Shown in pieces: positions 15,479-22,918 of a stretch of 64,000 bases of DNA. The translations under genes were made by a program, and so were the position numbers. The stretch spans positions 1 through 64,000 of the forward strand of contig CALIEB010000024.1 of the NCBI GenBank assembly GCA_938022205.1, read 5' to 3'. Source of the DNA: an uncultured Anaerolineae bacterium (GTDB lineage: Bacteria; Chloroflexota; Anaerolineae; Aggregatilineales; Phototrophicaceae). Positions within the stretch are counted from its first letter, which is position 1, and every line of letters starts with the position of its first letter. A model generated the notes under the pieces. The model did not search any database. It was not told the DNA's origin and was given only the letters and a program-made list of their open reading frames with translations.

Positions 15479-16942
15479 ATGCTATCTCGCTTTTTTGCTG
15501 TGCTATTAGGCTGTTTGCTCACCGTTTCGGCGGCATGGGCGCAAGACCATGACCCCTTTTTCGAAGAAGCTCCCTGTCCTTTCTTGGTCTATGGCGACGA
15601 GGTGGAGGGCGAGACCCTCATCTGCGGCGTGCTACATGCGCCAGAAAGCCGTGACGGCTTGAGTGAGAACGAGGTGCAAATCCAAGTGGCTATCCTGCTC
15701 AGCAGCAACCCTAACAAGGGCTTGCCGACGATTTACCTTGAGGGTGGTCCCGGCGGCTCGGCAGTGATGTCGACCATTGACGGCTGGTCGCGCTCAGTGT
15801 TCCGCGAACACGGCGACCTGATTATCGTTGACCAGCGCGGCGCGGGCTACTCACAGCCGTCGTTAGACTGTACCCAGTTCGAAGACCTTGTAGGCGCAGA
15901 AGACGACCCCGAGCAAGTCTGCTATGACGAGCTGACCGCGCAGGGGATTGCGCTTGCGGCATATAACAGCCGCGAGAACGCCAGCGACATCGCTGACCTC
16001 GTGCGCGCGCTGGGCTACGAGCAAGTCAACTTGTACGGCATTTCCTACGGCACGCGCCTTGCCCTCACGATAATGCGCGACCATCCAGAGGTCGTCAACG
16101 CGGTGGTGATTGACGGCGTGTATCCGCCCCACATTCAGGGCTACGAAGAGCAGCCCATCAACGGTGAACGCGCCTTTGAGCTGCTCTTTGCTGACTGCGC
16201 CGCCAGCCCAAGCTGCTCGGAAGCGTTCGGTGACCTGCGCCAGCTGCTGTTTGACACGGTGGACGCGCTGAATGACGAGCCAATGGTGAGCGAAGAGGGT
16301 GAAGAGATTTACGGCGAAACGCTGGTCAACGCGCTGTTCCAAGACATGTACGTGACGGACATGATTCCCTTCTTGCCCGCCAAGATTTACGCCGCCTCCA
16401 TTCGTGACTTTGAGCTTTACAGCAGCTTGGCTCCCGAAGACGACCCCAACGCGATTGAAGCTCCTGAAGAAGCCGCCGAGTACCTGTCAGACGACGACAG
16501 CGAGGGCTTGTTCCAAGCCATTGAGTGCTACGAGGAAGTCCACTTTAACGACTTTGCTGTCGTCGAAGCCATGTCGCAAAACCTGCCGCCGCAGCTGTAC
16601 CAAGCGTTTGTGGTGGGCGTAGACAGCCAGTTTGCCACTTGTGACAACGTGTGGACGCACGCGCGCTCGGCAGCCATTGAGAACGAGCCCGTTGTGAGCG
16701 ACATCCCCACGCTGGTGCTTTCCGGCGATTATGACCCCATCACGCCGCCGTCGTGGGGCGAGGAAGCTGCCAAGTATCTCAGCAACAGCTTTGTCTACAC
16801 GTTTCGCGCGATGGGGCATGGCACGGTGGATTTGCGCCCCTGTCCGCGCAGCATCGCCTTGCAGTTCTTGCAAAACCCAACGCAAGAGCCTGATGCGTCG
16901 TGCCTTGCGCAAATGCCCGCGCCCGATTTCTATATCCCGTAA
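15479..16942 (+). CDS. Secreted alpha/beta hydrolase, tripeptidyl aminopeptidase-like
   Basis: 487 residues from ATG 15479, set by GAGAAAGG 8 bases ahead and by a signal peptide (about 1-21, ending AAWAQ). The core is an alpha/beta hydrolase of the proline-iminopeptidase/TAP group: EGGPGGS oxyanion loop, IVDQRGAGYSQPSLDC, nucleophile elbow GISYGT (Ser189), a helical lid with extra cysteines (DCAASPSCSEAF), the acid loop SGDYDPITPP, and the C-terminal AMGHGTVD histidine. Family members cleave short peptides from the N-terminus or hydrolyse esters outside the cell. It lies alone, followed by a hairpin at 16952-16980. Confidence 0.9.
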   Translation: MLSRFFAVLLGCLLTVSAAWAQDHDPFFEEAPCPFLVYGDEVEGETLICGVLHAPESRDGLSENEVQIQVAILLSSNPNKGLPTIYLEGGPGGSAVMSTIDGWSRSVFREHGDLIIVDQRGAGYSQPSLDCTQFEDLVGAEDDPEQVCYDELTAQGIALAAYNSRENASDIADLVRALGYEQVNLYGISYGTRLALTIMRDHPEVVNAVVIDGVYPPHIQGYEEQPINGERAFELLFADCAASPSCSEAFGDLRQLLFDTVDALNDEPMVSEEGEEIYGETLVNALFQDMYVTDMIPFLPAKIYAASIRDFELYSSLAPEDDPNAIEAPEEAAEYLSDDDSEGLFQAIECYEEVHFNDFAVVEAMSQNLPPQLYQAFVVGVDSQFATCDNVWTHARSAAIENEPVVSDIPTLVLSGDYDPITPPSWGEEAAKYLSNSFVYTFRAMGHGTVDLRPCPRSIALQFLQNPTQEPDASCLAQMPAPDFYIP

Positions 16943-16951
16943 ACGCCTAAC

Positions 16952-17134
16952 GCCGCAAACGGGCTATTGCCTTTTGCGGCAAACTAACGTATAATATCGT
17001 GGCTTTCGGAAAGGCGAGCCGCCTTAGCTCGCCTTTCTATGTCTGTTGATACCGCCTGAAGCCCAGCGTTTACAGCGGCGTAACTTTTTGCTAAAATCAC
17101 CTATTTGTTGGGTAAACGAGCAAGGAAACTCACG
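16952..17134 (+). promoter_or_regulatory. Intergenic leader of the alpha ribosomal operon (hairpins and two -10 boxes)
   Basis: This stretch holds GCCGCAAA/TTTGCGGC (16952-16959 with 16973-16980), a probable hairpin ending the hydrolase mRNA without a T-run; TATAAT at 16990-16995; a 9-bp stem AAGGCGAGC/GCTCGCCTT (17011-17019 with 17027-17035) followed by TTCTATGT; and TAAAAT at 17092-17097. The second stem would lie about 10 bases into a transcript begun at the first -10 box and could be a terminator or regulatory leader. No ribosomal-protein leader family could be assigned. Confidence 0.55.
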
Positions 17135-17248
17135 ATGAAAGTATCTACGTCTATCAAGAAGCGTTGCCCAAAGTGCCGCGTGATTAAACGGCATGGGCGC
17201 GTGATGGTTATCTGCCAAAATCCGAAGCACAAGCAGAAGCAAGGGTAA
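17135..17248 (+). CDS. rpmJ: 50S ribosomal protein L36
   Basis: 37 residues, normal length for bL36. The zinc-ligand pattern is complete: CPKC at residues 11-14, then Cys27 and His32 ([13 protein letters not shown]). It opens [16 protein letters not shown] lies 8 bases before ATG 17135. First gene of the alpha operon; infA, which normally precedes rpmJ, is absent and the upstream gene is a secreted hydrolase. Too short for most ORF callers. Confidence 0.96.
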   Translation: MKVSTSIKKRCPKCRVIKRHGRVMVICQNPKHKQKQG

Positions 17249-17286
17249 ACGCCTTATCACAGGCAACATTGAGGAGCAAATAACAT

Positions 17287-17673
17287 ATGGCACGTATTGA
17301 AGGTGTAGACCTCCCCCGTGATAAGCGCGTTGAGATTGCGCTGACTTACATCTACGGAATTGGTCTCAAAACCAGTCAAAACATCTTGGCAGCGGCGAAC
17401 GTTAGTCCCGACACCCGCGTGCGCGACCTGTCGGAGGCGGAAGTGCAGCGCATCCGCGAACAGGTTAGCACGCTGACGACAGAGGGCGATTTGCGCCGTG
17501 AAGTGCAGCTCAACATCAAGCGGTTGATGGAGATTAACTGCTATCGCGGCATGCGTCATCGGCGCAACTTGCCCGTGCATGGGCAGCGCACGCGCACCAA
17601 CGCGCGCACGCGGCGCGGCGAAAAGAAGACGGTGCCCGGGCGTGGTCGTCGTCGCGGCGCAACCAAGAAGTAA
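17287..17673 (+). CDS. rpsM: 30S ribosomal protein S13
   Basis: 128 residues. S13 sits in the head of the 30S subunit and contacts the P-site tRNA and the 50S subunit through its basic tail. Conserved features: [21 protein letters not shown]-type start, the helix-two-turn-helix [32 protein letters not shown] near the end and a Lys/Arg tail [11 protein letters not shown]. Follows rpmJ after 38 bases with GAGGAG ahead of the start codon. Confidence 0.98.
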   Translation: MARIEGVDLPRDKRVEIALTYIYGIGLKTSQNILAAANVSPDTRVRDLSEAEVQRIREQVSTLTTEGDLRREVQLNIKRLMEINCYRGMRHRRNLPVHGQRTRTNARTRRGEKKTVPGRGRRRGATKK

Positions 17674-17773
17674 GCTGTCCCTCACCATCGGCAAGCAGAC
17701 GTGCGCCCTGTGCAGTTTGGCAGGGCGAAACTATCGTTAAGCACAAGCAACACAAGTGGGAGAGAAAGTCGTT

Positions 17774-18178
17774 ATGGCACGCGCCAAGAAAACAACAACC
17801 AACCGCCGCGCCGTCAAGAAAGTGTTGAAGAACATTCCTTACGGGCAAGCACACATCTTTGCAACCTTCAACAACACGATTGTGTCGCTCAGCGACCAGT
17901 CGGGCAACGTGGTGACGTGGGCAAGCGCAGGCACGAGCGGGTTCAAGGGCAGCCGCAAAAGCACGCCCTATGCTGCCCGTATGGCTGCCCAAACCGCCAG
18001 CGAAGCCGCCCAACAGCACGGCATGAAAGAGGTCGACGTGTTCGTGCGCGGACCCGGACCCGGTCGTGAGGCGGCTATCCGCGCCATTCAATCTAGTGGC
18101 TTAAAGGTACGCTCTATTACGGATATTACCCCGGTACCGCACAATGGTTGTCGCCCGCCCAAGAAACGCCGCGTTTAA
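17774..18178 (+). CDS. rpsK: 30S ribosomal protein S11
   Basis: 134 residues. Platform protein contacting 16S rRNA near the mRNA exit site. Family motifs: [60 protein letters not shown], and [20 protein letters not shown]. The ORF is open from 17756 (GEKVV) but ATG 17774, at MARAKK, with GGGAGAGAAAG upstream, is the natural start. Next comes rpoA after 19 bases; rpsD, usually between rpsK and rpoA, is not here. Confidence 0.98.
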   Translation: MARAKKTTTNRRAVKKVLKNIPYGQAHIFATFNNTIVSLSDQSGNVVTWASAGTSGFKGSRKSTPYAARMAAQTASEAAQQHGMKEVDVFVRGPGPGREAAIRAIQSSGLKVRSITDITPVPHNGCRPPKKRRV

Positions 18179-18197
18179 GCGAGAAGGAGTGCTTGGA

Positions 18198-19214
18198 ATG
18201 CCCTATCATACTTCTTCTTCGTCGTCTAACAGCAGCGACAACAGCAACATCACCAATAACATGGTGCTGCCGCACAAGGTCGAGAGCCACTCCTTGACGC
18301 GCACCTACGGCAAGTTCGTCATCCGCCCACTAGAAAGCGGCTACGGCTTGACGTTGGGCAACGCGCTGCGGCGCGTGCTGCTGGCATCGCTGCCGGGCGC
18401 GGCAGTCACCAGCATCCGCGTCTCGGACGTGCATCACGAGTTTTCGCCCATCCCCGGCGTGCGCGAGGACATGACCCAGCTCATCTTGCAAGTCAAGCAG
18501 CTGCGCTTGACGCTACACGAGGGCGAAACCGCACGGCTGCACCTCGAACATCGCGGCGAAGGCACGGTGACGGCGGCGGACATTCGCTGCCCCTCTAACG
18601 TCACCATCGAAAACCCCGACCTTTATCTCTTTACGGTGGATGCGCCCGACGCGCACATCGAAATTGAGTTTCAGGTCAGCGCAGGGCGCGGCTATAGCCC
18701 TGCTGAAGAGCGCGGGCGGCTGCCGATTGGCGAGCTGCCGGTTGACGCGATTTTCAGCCCCATCAAGCGCGTCAACTTCGACGTAGAGCGCGAGCGCGTG
18801 GGGCAGCGCACCAACTACGACCGCCTCATCCTCGAGGTTTGGACGGACGGCACCGTGCGCCCGGAAGAGGCTATCAGCCAAGCGGCACAAATCCTCATCC
18901 GCCATCTGGTGGTCGTGAGCGGCGTGCCGGATATGGACGTGCTGCAAATGCACATCGGCGATGACATGGACACGGACATCAAGCATGACCGCAAGTTCTA
19001 TGACAAAGCCATTGAGGAGCTCGATTTGAGCGTGCGCGTGTTTAACTCGCTCAAGCGCACGGGAATCACGTCTGTTGGCGATGTCATTGAGATGCTCATG
19101 CGCGGCAACGATGCCATGCTTGCCATTCGCAACTTCGGCGAGAAGTCGCTTGATGAGCTGACGGACAAGCTCAGAGAAAAGGGCTATTGGCCCATTGATA
19201 GAGACGATAAGTAA
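18198..19214 (+). CDS. rpoA: DNA-directed RNA polymerase alpha subunit
   Basis: 338 residues. Alpha dimerises to start assembly of core RNA polymerase. The alpha-NTD shows GYGLTLGNALRRVLLASLPGAA and the VREDMTQLILQVKQL block; the alpha-CTD shows LDLSVRVFNSLKRTGITSVGDV and NFGEKSLDELTDKL, used to contact UP elements and activators. ATG 18198 is preceded by GAAGGAG at an 8-base spacing, so the earlier in-frame start at 18144 is rejected. The first 25 residues contain a Ser/Asn-rich low-complexity stretch not found in most RpoA proteins. Fourth gene of the operon. Confidence 0.98.
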   Translation: MPYHTSSSSSNSSDNSNITNNMVLPHKVESHSLTRTYGKFVIRPLESGYGLTLGNALRRVLLASLPGAAVTSIRVSDVHHEFSPIPGVREDMTQLILQVKQLRLTLHEGETARLHLEHRGEGTVTAADIRCPSNVTIENPDLYLFTVDAPDAHIEIEFQVSAGRGYSPAEERGRLPIGELPVDAIFSPIKRVNFDVERERVGQRTNYDRLILEVWTDGTVRPEEAISQAAQILIRHLVVVSGVPDMDVLQMHIGDDMDTDIKHDRKFYDKAIEELDLSVRVFNSLKRTGITSVGDVIEMLMRGNDAMLAIRNFGEKSLDELTDKLREKGYWPIDRDDK

Positions 19215-19232
19215 TTTGAGGGAGAGCGCATC

Positions 19233-19622
19233 ATGCGTCATCGCGTACACGGCAAAAAATTAGGTCGCAACTCAGGACAACGCGCCGCGCTGCGGCGCAA
19301 CCTGACGCTGGCGTTGTTCCAGCATGGGCGTATTCAGACCACGCGCGCCAAAGCGGACTTTGTGCGCGGCTCGGCAGAACGTCTGATTACCATTGCCAAG
19401 CGCGGGCTGGCAAAGGCTGAGGCCACCAACAACCCGATGATAGCCGTTAACGCGCGTCGTCTGGTAGCAAGCCGCCTTTACAACGACCGCGACACGGTGC
19501 AAAAGCTGTTTGATGAAATCGCCCCGCGCTACAAAGAGCGTCCCGGCGGTTACACGCGCATCTACCGCATTGACCCCCGCAAGGGTGACAACGCGGACAT
19601 GGTGCTGTTGGAGCTGGTCTAA
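19233..19622 (+). CDS. rplQ: 50S ribosomal protein L17
   Basis: 129 residues. L17 lies near the exit tunnel of the large subunit. Family motifs: MRHRVHGKKLGRNSGQRAALRRNLTLALFQHGRIQTT-type N-terminus (MRH and LGR), TRAKADFVRGSAERLIT, KLFDEIAPRYKERPGGYTRI and a C-terminal DMVLLELV. Starts 18 bases after rpoA with GGGAGAG upstream, the standard rpoA-rplQ order. Confidence 0.98.
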   Translation: MRHRVHGKKLGRNSGQRAALRRNLTLALFQHGRIQTTRAKADFVRGSAERLITIAKRGLAKAEATNNPMIAVNARRLVASRLYNDRDTVQKLFDEIAPRYKERPGGYTRIYRIDPRKGDNADMVLLELV

Positions 19623-19641
19623 GCCACCAGCGGTGGCGCGC

Positions 19642-20421
19642 ATGACGCGCTTTCGCGCAGTGCTGGCCTATGACGGCACGGACTACTGTGGGTTTCAGCG
19701 GCAGCGCAACCAGCCCAGCGTGCAAGAAGCGGTCGAAGTGGCGTTAAGCCACGTGCTGGGCGTGCCGACCCCCATCGTCGGGGCGGGGCGCACAGACACC
19801 GGCGTACACGCCAGCGGGCAGGTCATCGCCTTTGATGCCGACTGGCGGCACAGTCCAGATGCACTTTTAACAACGCTCAATAACGAACTCCCGCCCGACA
19901 TTGCGCTGCTGAGCCTACAGGTCGCGGCGGCGGATTTTCACCCACGCCACCACGCGCAGACCCGTATCTACGCCTATCGGGTGGCGGCGCGGCGCGTGCG
20001 ACACCCGTTACTCGCGCGCTACGCTTGGATCGTGCGCCCGCCGCTTGACCTTGCCGCCATGCAAGCCGCCGCGGCGGTGCTGCTAGGCAAGCACGACTTC
20101 GCCACCTTTGGCAAGCCCCCAGTGGGCGAGAACACGGTGCGCGAGCTGTTCACCTCGCAGTGGACGCGCGAGAGCAGCCCTTACGGTGAGCTGCTCACCT
20201 ATCGCATCGAGGCAACCGCGTTCTTACAGCATATGGTGCGGCGCATCGTGCGCATGTTGGTCGACGTAGGGCGGGGGTGGTTAAGCCATGAGCAGTTCGT
20301 CATGGCGTTTGCCCAAGCCAACCTGAAGGCAGCCGGCAAACCTGCCCCGCCGCAGGGGCTTGTGCTGGAAGCGGTGACCTACCCGCCCAGCCTTGAACAG
20401 CATGTCAACAATCAATCGTAG
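19642..20421 (+). CDS. truA: tRNA pseudouridine(38-40) synthase
   Basis: 259 residues. TruA isomerises uridines at positions 38-40 of tRNA anticodon stems. It opens FRAVLAYDGTDYCGFQRQ, followed by the catalytic aspartate motif GAGRTDTGVHASGQV, RIYAYRV, HDFATF, and FLQHMVRRIVRMLVDVGRG, all diagnostic. The ORF is open upstream through rplQ in another frame; ATG 19642, 19 bases after the rplQ stop, is chosen because homologous sequence begins there. Placement between rplQ and rplM is a common arrangement in Gram-positive bacteria and others. Confidence 0.96.
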   Translation: MTRFRAVLAYDGTDYCGFQRQRNQPSVQEAVEVALSHVLGVPTPIVGAGRTDTGVHASGQVIAFDADWRHSPDALLTTLNNELPPDIALLSLQVAAADFHPRHHAQTRIYAYRVAARRVRHPLLARYAWIVRPPLDLAAMQAAAAVLLGKHDFATFGKPPVGENTVRELFTSQWTRESSPYGELLTYRIEATAFLQHMVRRIVRMLVDVGRGWLSHEQFVMAFAQANLKAAGKPAPPQGLVLEAVTYPPSLEQHVNNQS

Positions 20422-20460
20422 GGTCAAAGGCGGTTGTATCCGTCAAAGGGTTATAACGAG

Positions 20461-20904
20461 ATGAGAGCAAAAATTCAAAAAACCTACACGCCCTCCGCGA
20501 AGGATATTCAACGCAAGTGGTATATCGTGGACGCGCAGGGCAAAACACTGGGGCGTTTGGCTTCCAAAATCGTGCCATACTTGACGGGCAAGAACAAACC
20601 GACCTATGCCCCCAATCTTGATATGGGCGATTTTGTCATTGTTATCAACGCCAAGCACATTCACGTCACCGGCAAGCGCATGAACGACAAGATTTACTAC
20701 CGTCACACCGGCTACCCGGGCGGCATCTATCAGCAAACGCTGCGCGAAATGCTCAACCGCTCGCCCGAGCGTCCGCTGCGGTTGGCGGTCAAGCGCATGC
20801 TGCCCAAGAAGGCACTCGGGCACCAAATCTTGGGCAAGCTCAAGATTTACGCAGGTAAAGACCACCCACACGCTGCCCAAAAGCCCGAAGAACTCGTTTT
20901 ATAA
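20461..20904 (+). CDS. rplM: 50S ribosomal protein L13
   Basis: 147 residues. Early-assembly protein of the large subunit. Motifs: KWYIVDAQGKTLGRLASKIVPYLTGKNKPTYAP (start of the domain), GDFVIVINAKHIHVTGKR, YYRHTGYPGG, and AVKRMLPKKALGHQILGKLKIYAG. ATG 20461 (MRAKIQKTYTPS) is taken in preference to 20434; TAACGAG lies just upstream. Pairs with rpsI 18 bases downstream as in nearly all bacteria. Confidence 0.98.
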   Translation: MRAKIQKTYTPSAKDIQRKWYIVDAQGKTLGRLASKIVPYLTGKNKPTYAPNLDMGDFVIVINAKHIHVTGKRMNDKIYYRHTGYPGGIYQQTLREMLNRSPERPLRLAVKRMLPKKALGHQILGKLKIYAGKDHPHAAQKPEELVL

Positions 20905-20922
20905 CACAGGGGAGAGAGAACG

Positions 20923-21339
20923 ATGGCATCGACACAATACTACGAAGGCATCGGTCGTCGCAAGAGCGCGACCGCCCGCGTTCGCCTCTTTCCGGGCGGC
21001 ACGGGGCGCATCATGATTAAGTCGCAGCATTCCGAAGAATACCGCGACGCGGAAGACTACTTCTCGCGCCCGAACGACATGTACAACCTCATGCTCCCGC
21101 TGACCACCGTCGGGCAAGAGCGCGCTTACGACATTACGGTGCATGTCGAAGGCGGCGGCGTGACAGGGCAGCGCGACGCGGTGCGCTTGGGCATTGCTCG
21201 CGCACTGCTCAAGTTGGATGCTGACATGCGCTCCGCGCTCAAGAGCAAGGGCTTGCTCACCCGCGATGCCCGCGTGAAAGAGCGCAAGAAACCCGGTCTC
21301 AAGCGTGCGCGCAAAGCCCCGACCTACACCAAACGCTAG
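20923..21339 (+). CDS. rpsI: 30S ribosomal protein S9
   Basis: 138 residues. S9 reaches the P-site with its basic C-terminal tail. Motifs: YYEGIGRRKSATARVRLFPG, GQRDAVRLGIARALLK, LLTRDARVKERKKPGLKRARKAPTYTKR; the last residues KR are the conserved ending that contacts tRNA. GGGGAGAGAG precedes ATG 20923. Last gene of the ribosomal cluster; a terminator follows. Confidence 0.98.
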   Translation: MASTQYYEGIGRRKSATARVRLFPGGTGRIMIKSQHSEEYRDAEDYFSRPNDMYNLMLPLTTVGQERAYDITVHVEGGGVTGQRDAVRLGIARALLKLDADMRSALKSKGLLTRDARVKERKKPGLKRARKAPTYTKR

Positions 21340-21370
21340 GCAGCAGCACCCTCAACCCAGCCACACCCTC

Positions 21371-21401
21371 AGGGGGCGCGGATACCCGCACCTCCTTTTT
21401 T
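21371..21401 (+). terminator. Terminator of the ribosomal protein cluster
   Basis: AGGGGGCGCGG (21371-21381) and CCGCACCTCCT (21386-21396) form an 11-position stem with one G-U pair and one mismatch, followed by a run of T to 21401. Position is 31 bases after rpsI. Confidence 0.8.
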
Positions 21402-21463
21402 CATTACCTCATGCGCGCATTCTGTGTTACACTTGCAAAGGCAACCACAACAGGAGGCAAAAC

Positions 21464-22918
21464 ATGGCGGTAACGATTGTCGGCTTGGGCGCGGGCGACC
21501 TCAGCAACCTGACGCTGGGCGCGTGGCGCGCCTTAGAGAGCGCGAAGACGGTCATTTTGCGCACGACGCAGCACCCCTGCGTGCCACAGCTGCCGCCCCA
21601 GCCGCGCTATCTCAGCTGCGATGACCTCTACGAAGCGCATGACGACTTCGCCGACGTGTACGCCGCGATTGTGGCGCGGGTGCTGGACGCGGCGGCGGCG
21701 GGTGATGTGGTCTACGCTGTGCCGGGCGACCCGTTCATGGGCGAAGCAACAGTGCTTCAGCTGCGCGAGGCGTGCGCCGCGCAAGGGCTGCCACTGCGCG
21801 TCTTGCACGGCGTGAGCTTTGTCGAGCCAACGCTGGAGCTAGTGGGCGTGGACGGCATGAACGGCTTGCAACTCTTCGACGCGCTCGACATCGCACGCCT
21901 GCATCACCCACCGCTTAATCCCACGCTGCCCGCGCTCATCGCACAAGTCTACAGCCGCGAGGTAGCCAGCGATGTCAAACTCACGCTGATGAACCAGTAC
22001 GACGATGCGTTTGGCGTGATGCTGGTGCATGGGGCTGGCACGGCGGGCGCGCACGTCGAACGCCTGCCGCTCTACGAGATTGACCGCAGCCCGCACATCC
22101 AGCACATGACCGCGCTCTACGTGCCGCCGTTAGGTGAACACACCAGCTTTGAGTCGTTCCAAGAGACGATTGCGCACCTGCGCGCCCCCGAAGGCTGCCC
22201 CTGGGATAGGAAGCAAACGCACGCCTCCTTGCGCCGCTATCTGCTCGAAGAAACCTACGAGGTGCTAGACACGATTGACGCGGAAGATTGGGACGCGCTG
22301 GCCGACGAGCTTGGCGACCTTCTCCTGCAAGTCGTGTTGCACACGCAAATCGCCATCGACGAGGGCGAATTCTTCATGACCGACGTGCTGGCGCGCGTCA
22401 ACAAGAAGCTCATTCGCCGCCATCCGCACGTTTGGGGCGATGTCGACGTGAACGGCAGCGCAAACGTCGTGCTACAAAACTGGGAACAAATCAAGCAAGA
22501 CGAACGCGCTGAGCGCGGCATCACGCGCAGTTCGCTGTTGGACGGGGTGCCGAAGGCAATGCCCACGTTGCAGACCCATCTGGAGTACACGCGCCTTGCC
22601 GCCAAAGTCGGCTTTGACTGGCAGAGCATTGCCGGCGTAGAAGAAAAAGTGCGCGAGGAACTAAACGAAGTGCTGGCAACAAGCGACAACGCGCAAAAAA
22701 TTGGCGAGATTGGTGACCTTATCGCCACGCTGGTCAATTGGTGGCGGTGGTTGGGCGTGACCGATGCCGAAGGCGAGCTGCGCAAGGTGAACGCCAAGTT
22801 CTACCGCCGCTTTCGCCACATCGAACAAGCCGCCGCCGCGCAAGGGCGTGAGCTGGCGGAGATGACGCTGGCGGAGATGGACGCGCTATGGAACGAAGCC
22901 AAGCGAGCAGGCTTATAG
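21464..22918 (+). CDS. mazG: MazG-family nucleotide pyrophosphohydrolase with N-terminal tetrapyrrole-methylase-like domain
   Basis: 484 residues, two parts. Residues 1-225 look like a SAM-dependent tetrapyrrole (corrin/porphyrin) methylase fold: VTIVGLGAGDLSNLTLGAW, then VVYAVPGDPFMGEATV. The rest is MazG: CPWDRKQTHASLRRYLLEETYEVLDTI with the EExxE-type metal site, DELGDLLLQVVLH, and a second MazG-like half (LEEKVREELNEV region, EIGDLIATLVNWWRWLG). This domain order is that of Bacillus subtilis YabN. MazG hydrolyses NTPs to NMP and PPi, cleaning damaged nucleotides. ATG 21464 follows CAGGAGG. Its end overlaps the next gene by 31 bases. Confidence 0.92.
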   Translation: MAVTIVGLGAGDLSNLTLGAWRALESAKTVILRTTQHPCVPQLPPQPRYLSCDDLYEAHDDFADVYAAIVARVLDAAAAGDVVYAVPGDPFMGEATVLQLREACAAQGLPLRVLHGVSFVEPTLELVGVDGMNGLQLFDALDIARLHHPPLNPTLPALIAQVYSREVASDVKLTLMNQYDDAFGVMLVHGAGTAGAHVERLPLYEIDRSPHIQHMTALYVPPLGEHTSFESFQETIAHLRAPEGCPWDRKQTHASLRRYLLEETYEVLDTIDAEDWDALADELGDLLLQVVLHTQIAIDEGEFFMTDVLARVNKKLIRRHPHVWGDVDVNGSANVVLQNWEQIKQDERAERGITRSSLLDGVPKAMPTLQTHLEYTRLAAKVGFDWQSIAGVEEKVREELNEVLATSDNAQKIGEIGDLIATLVNWWRWLGVTDAEGELRKVNAKFYRRFRHIEQAAAAQGRELAEMTLAEMDALWNEAKRAGL

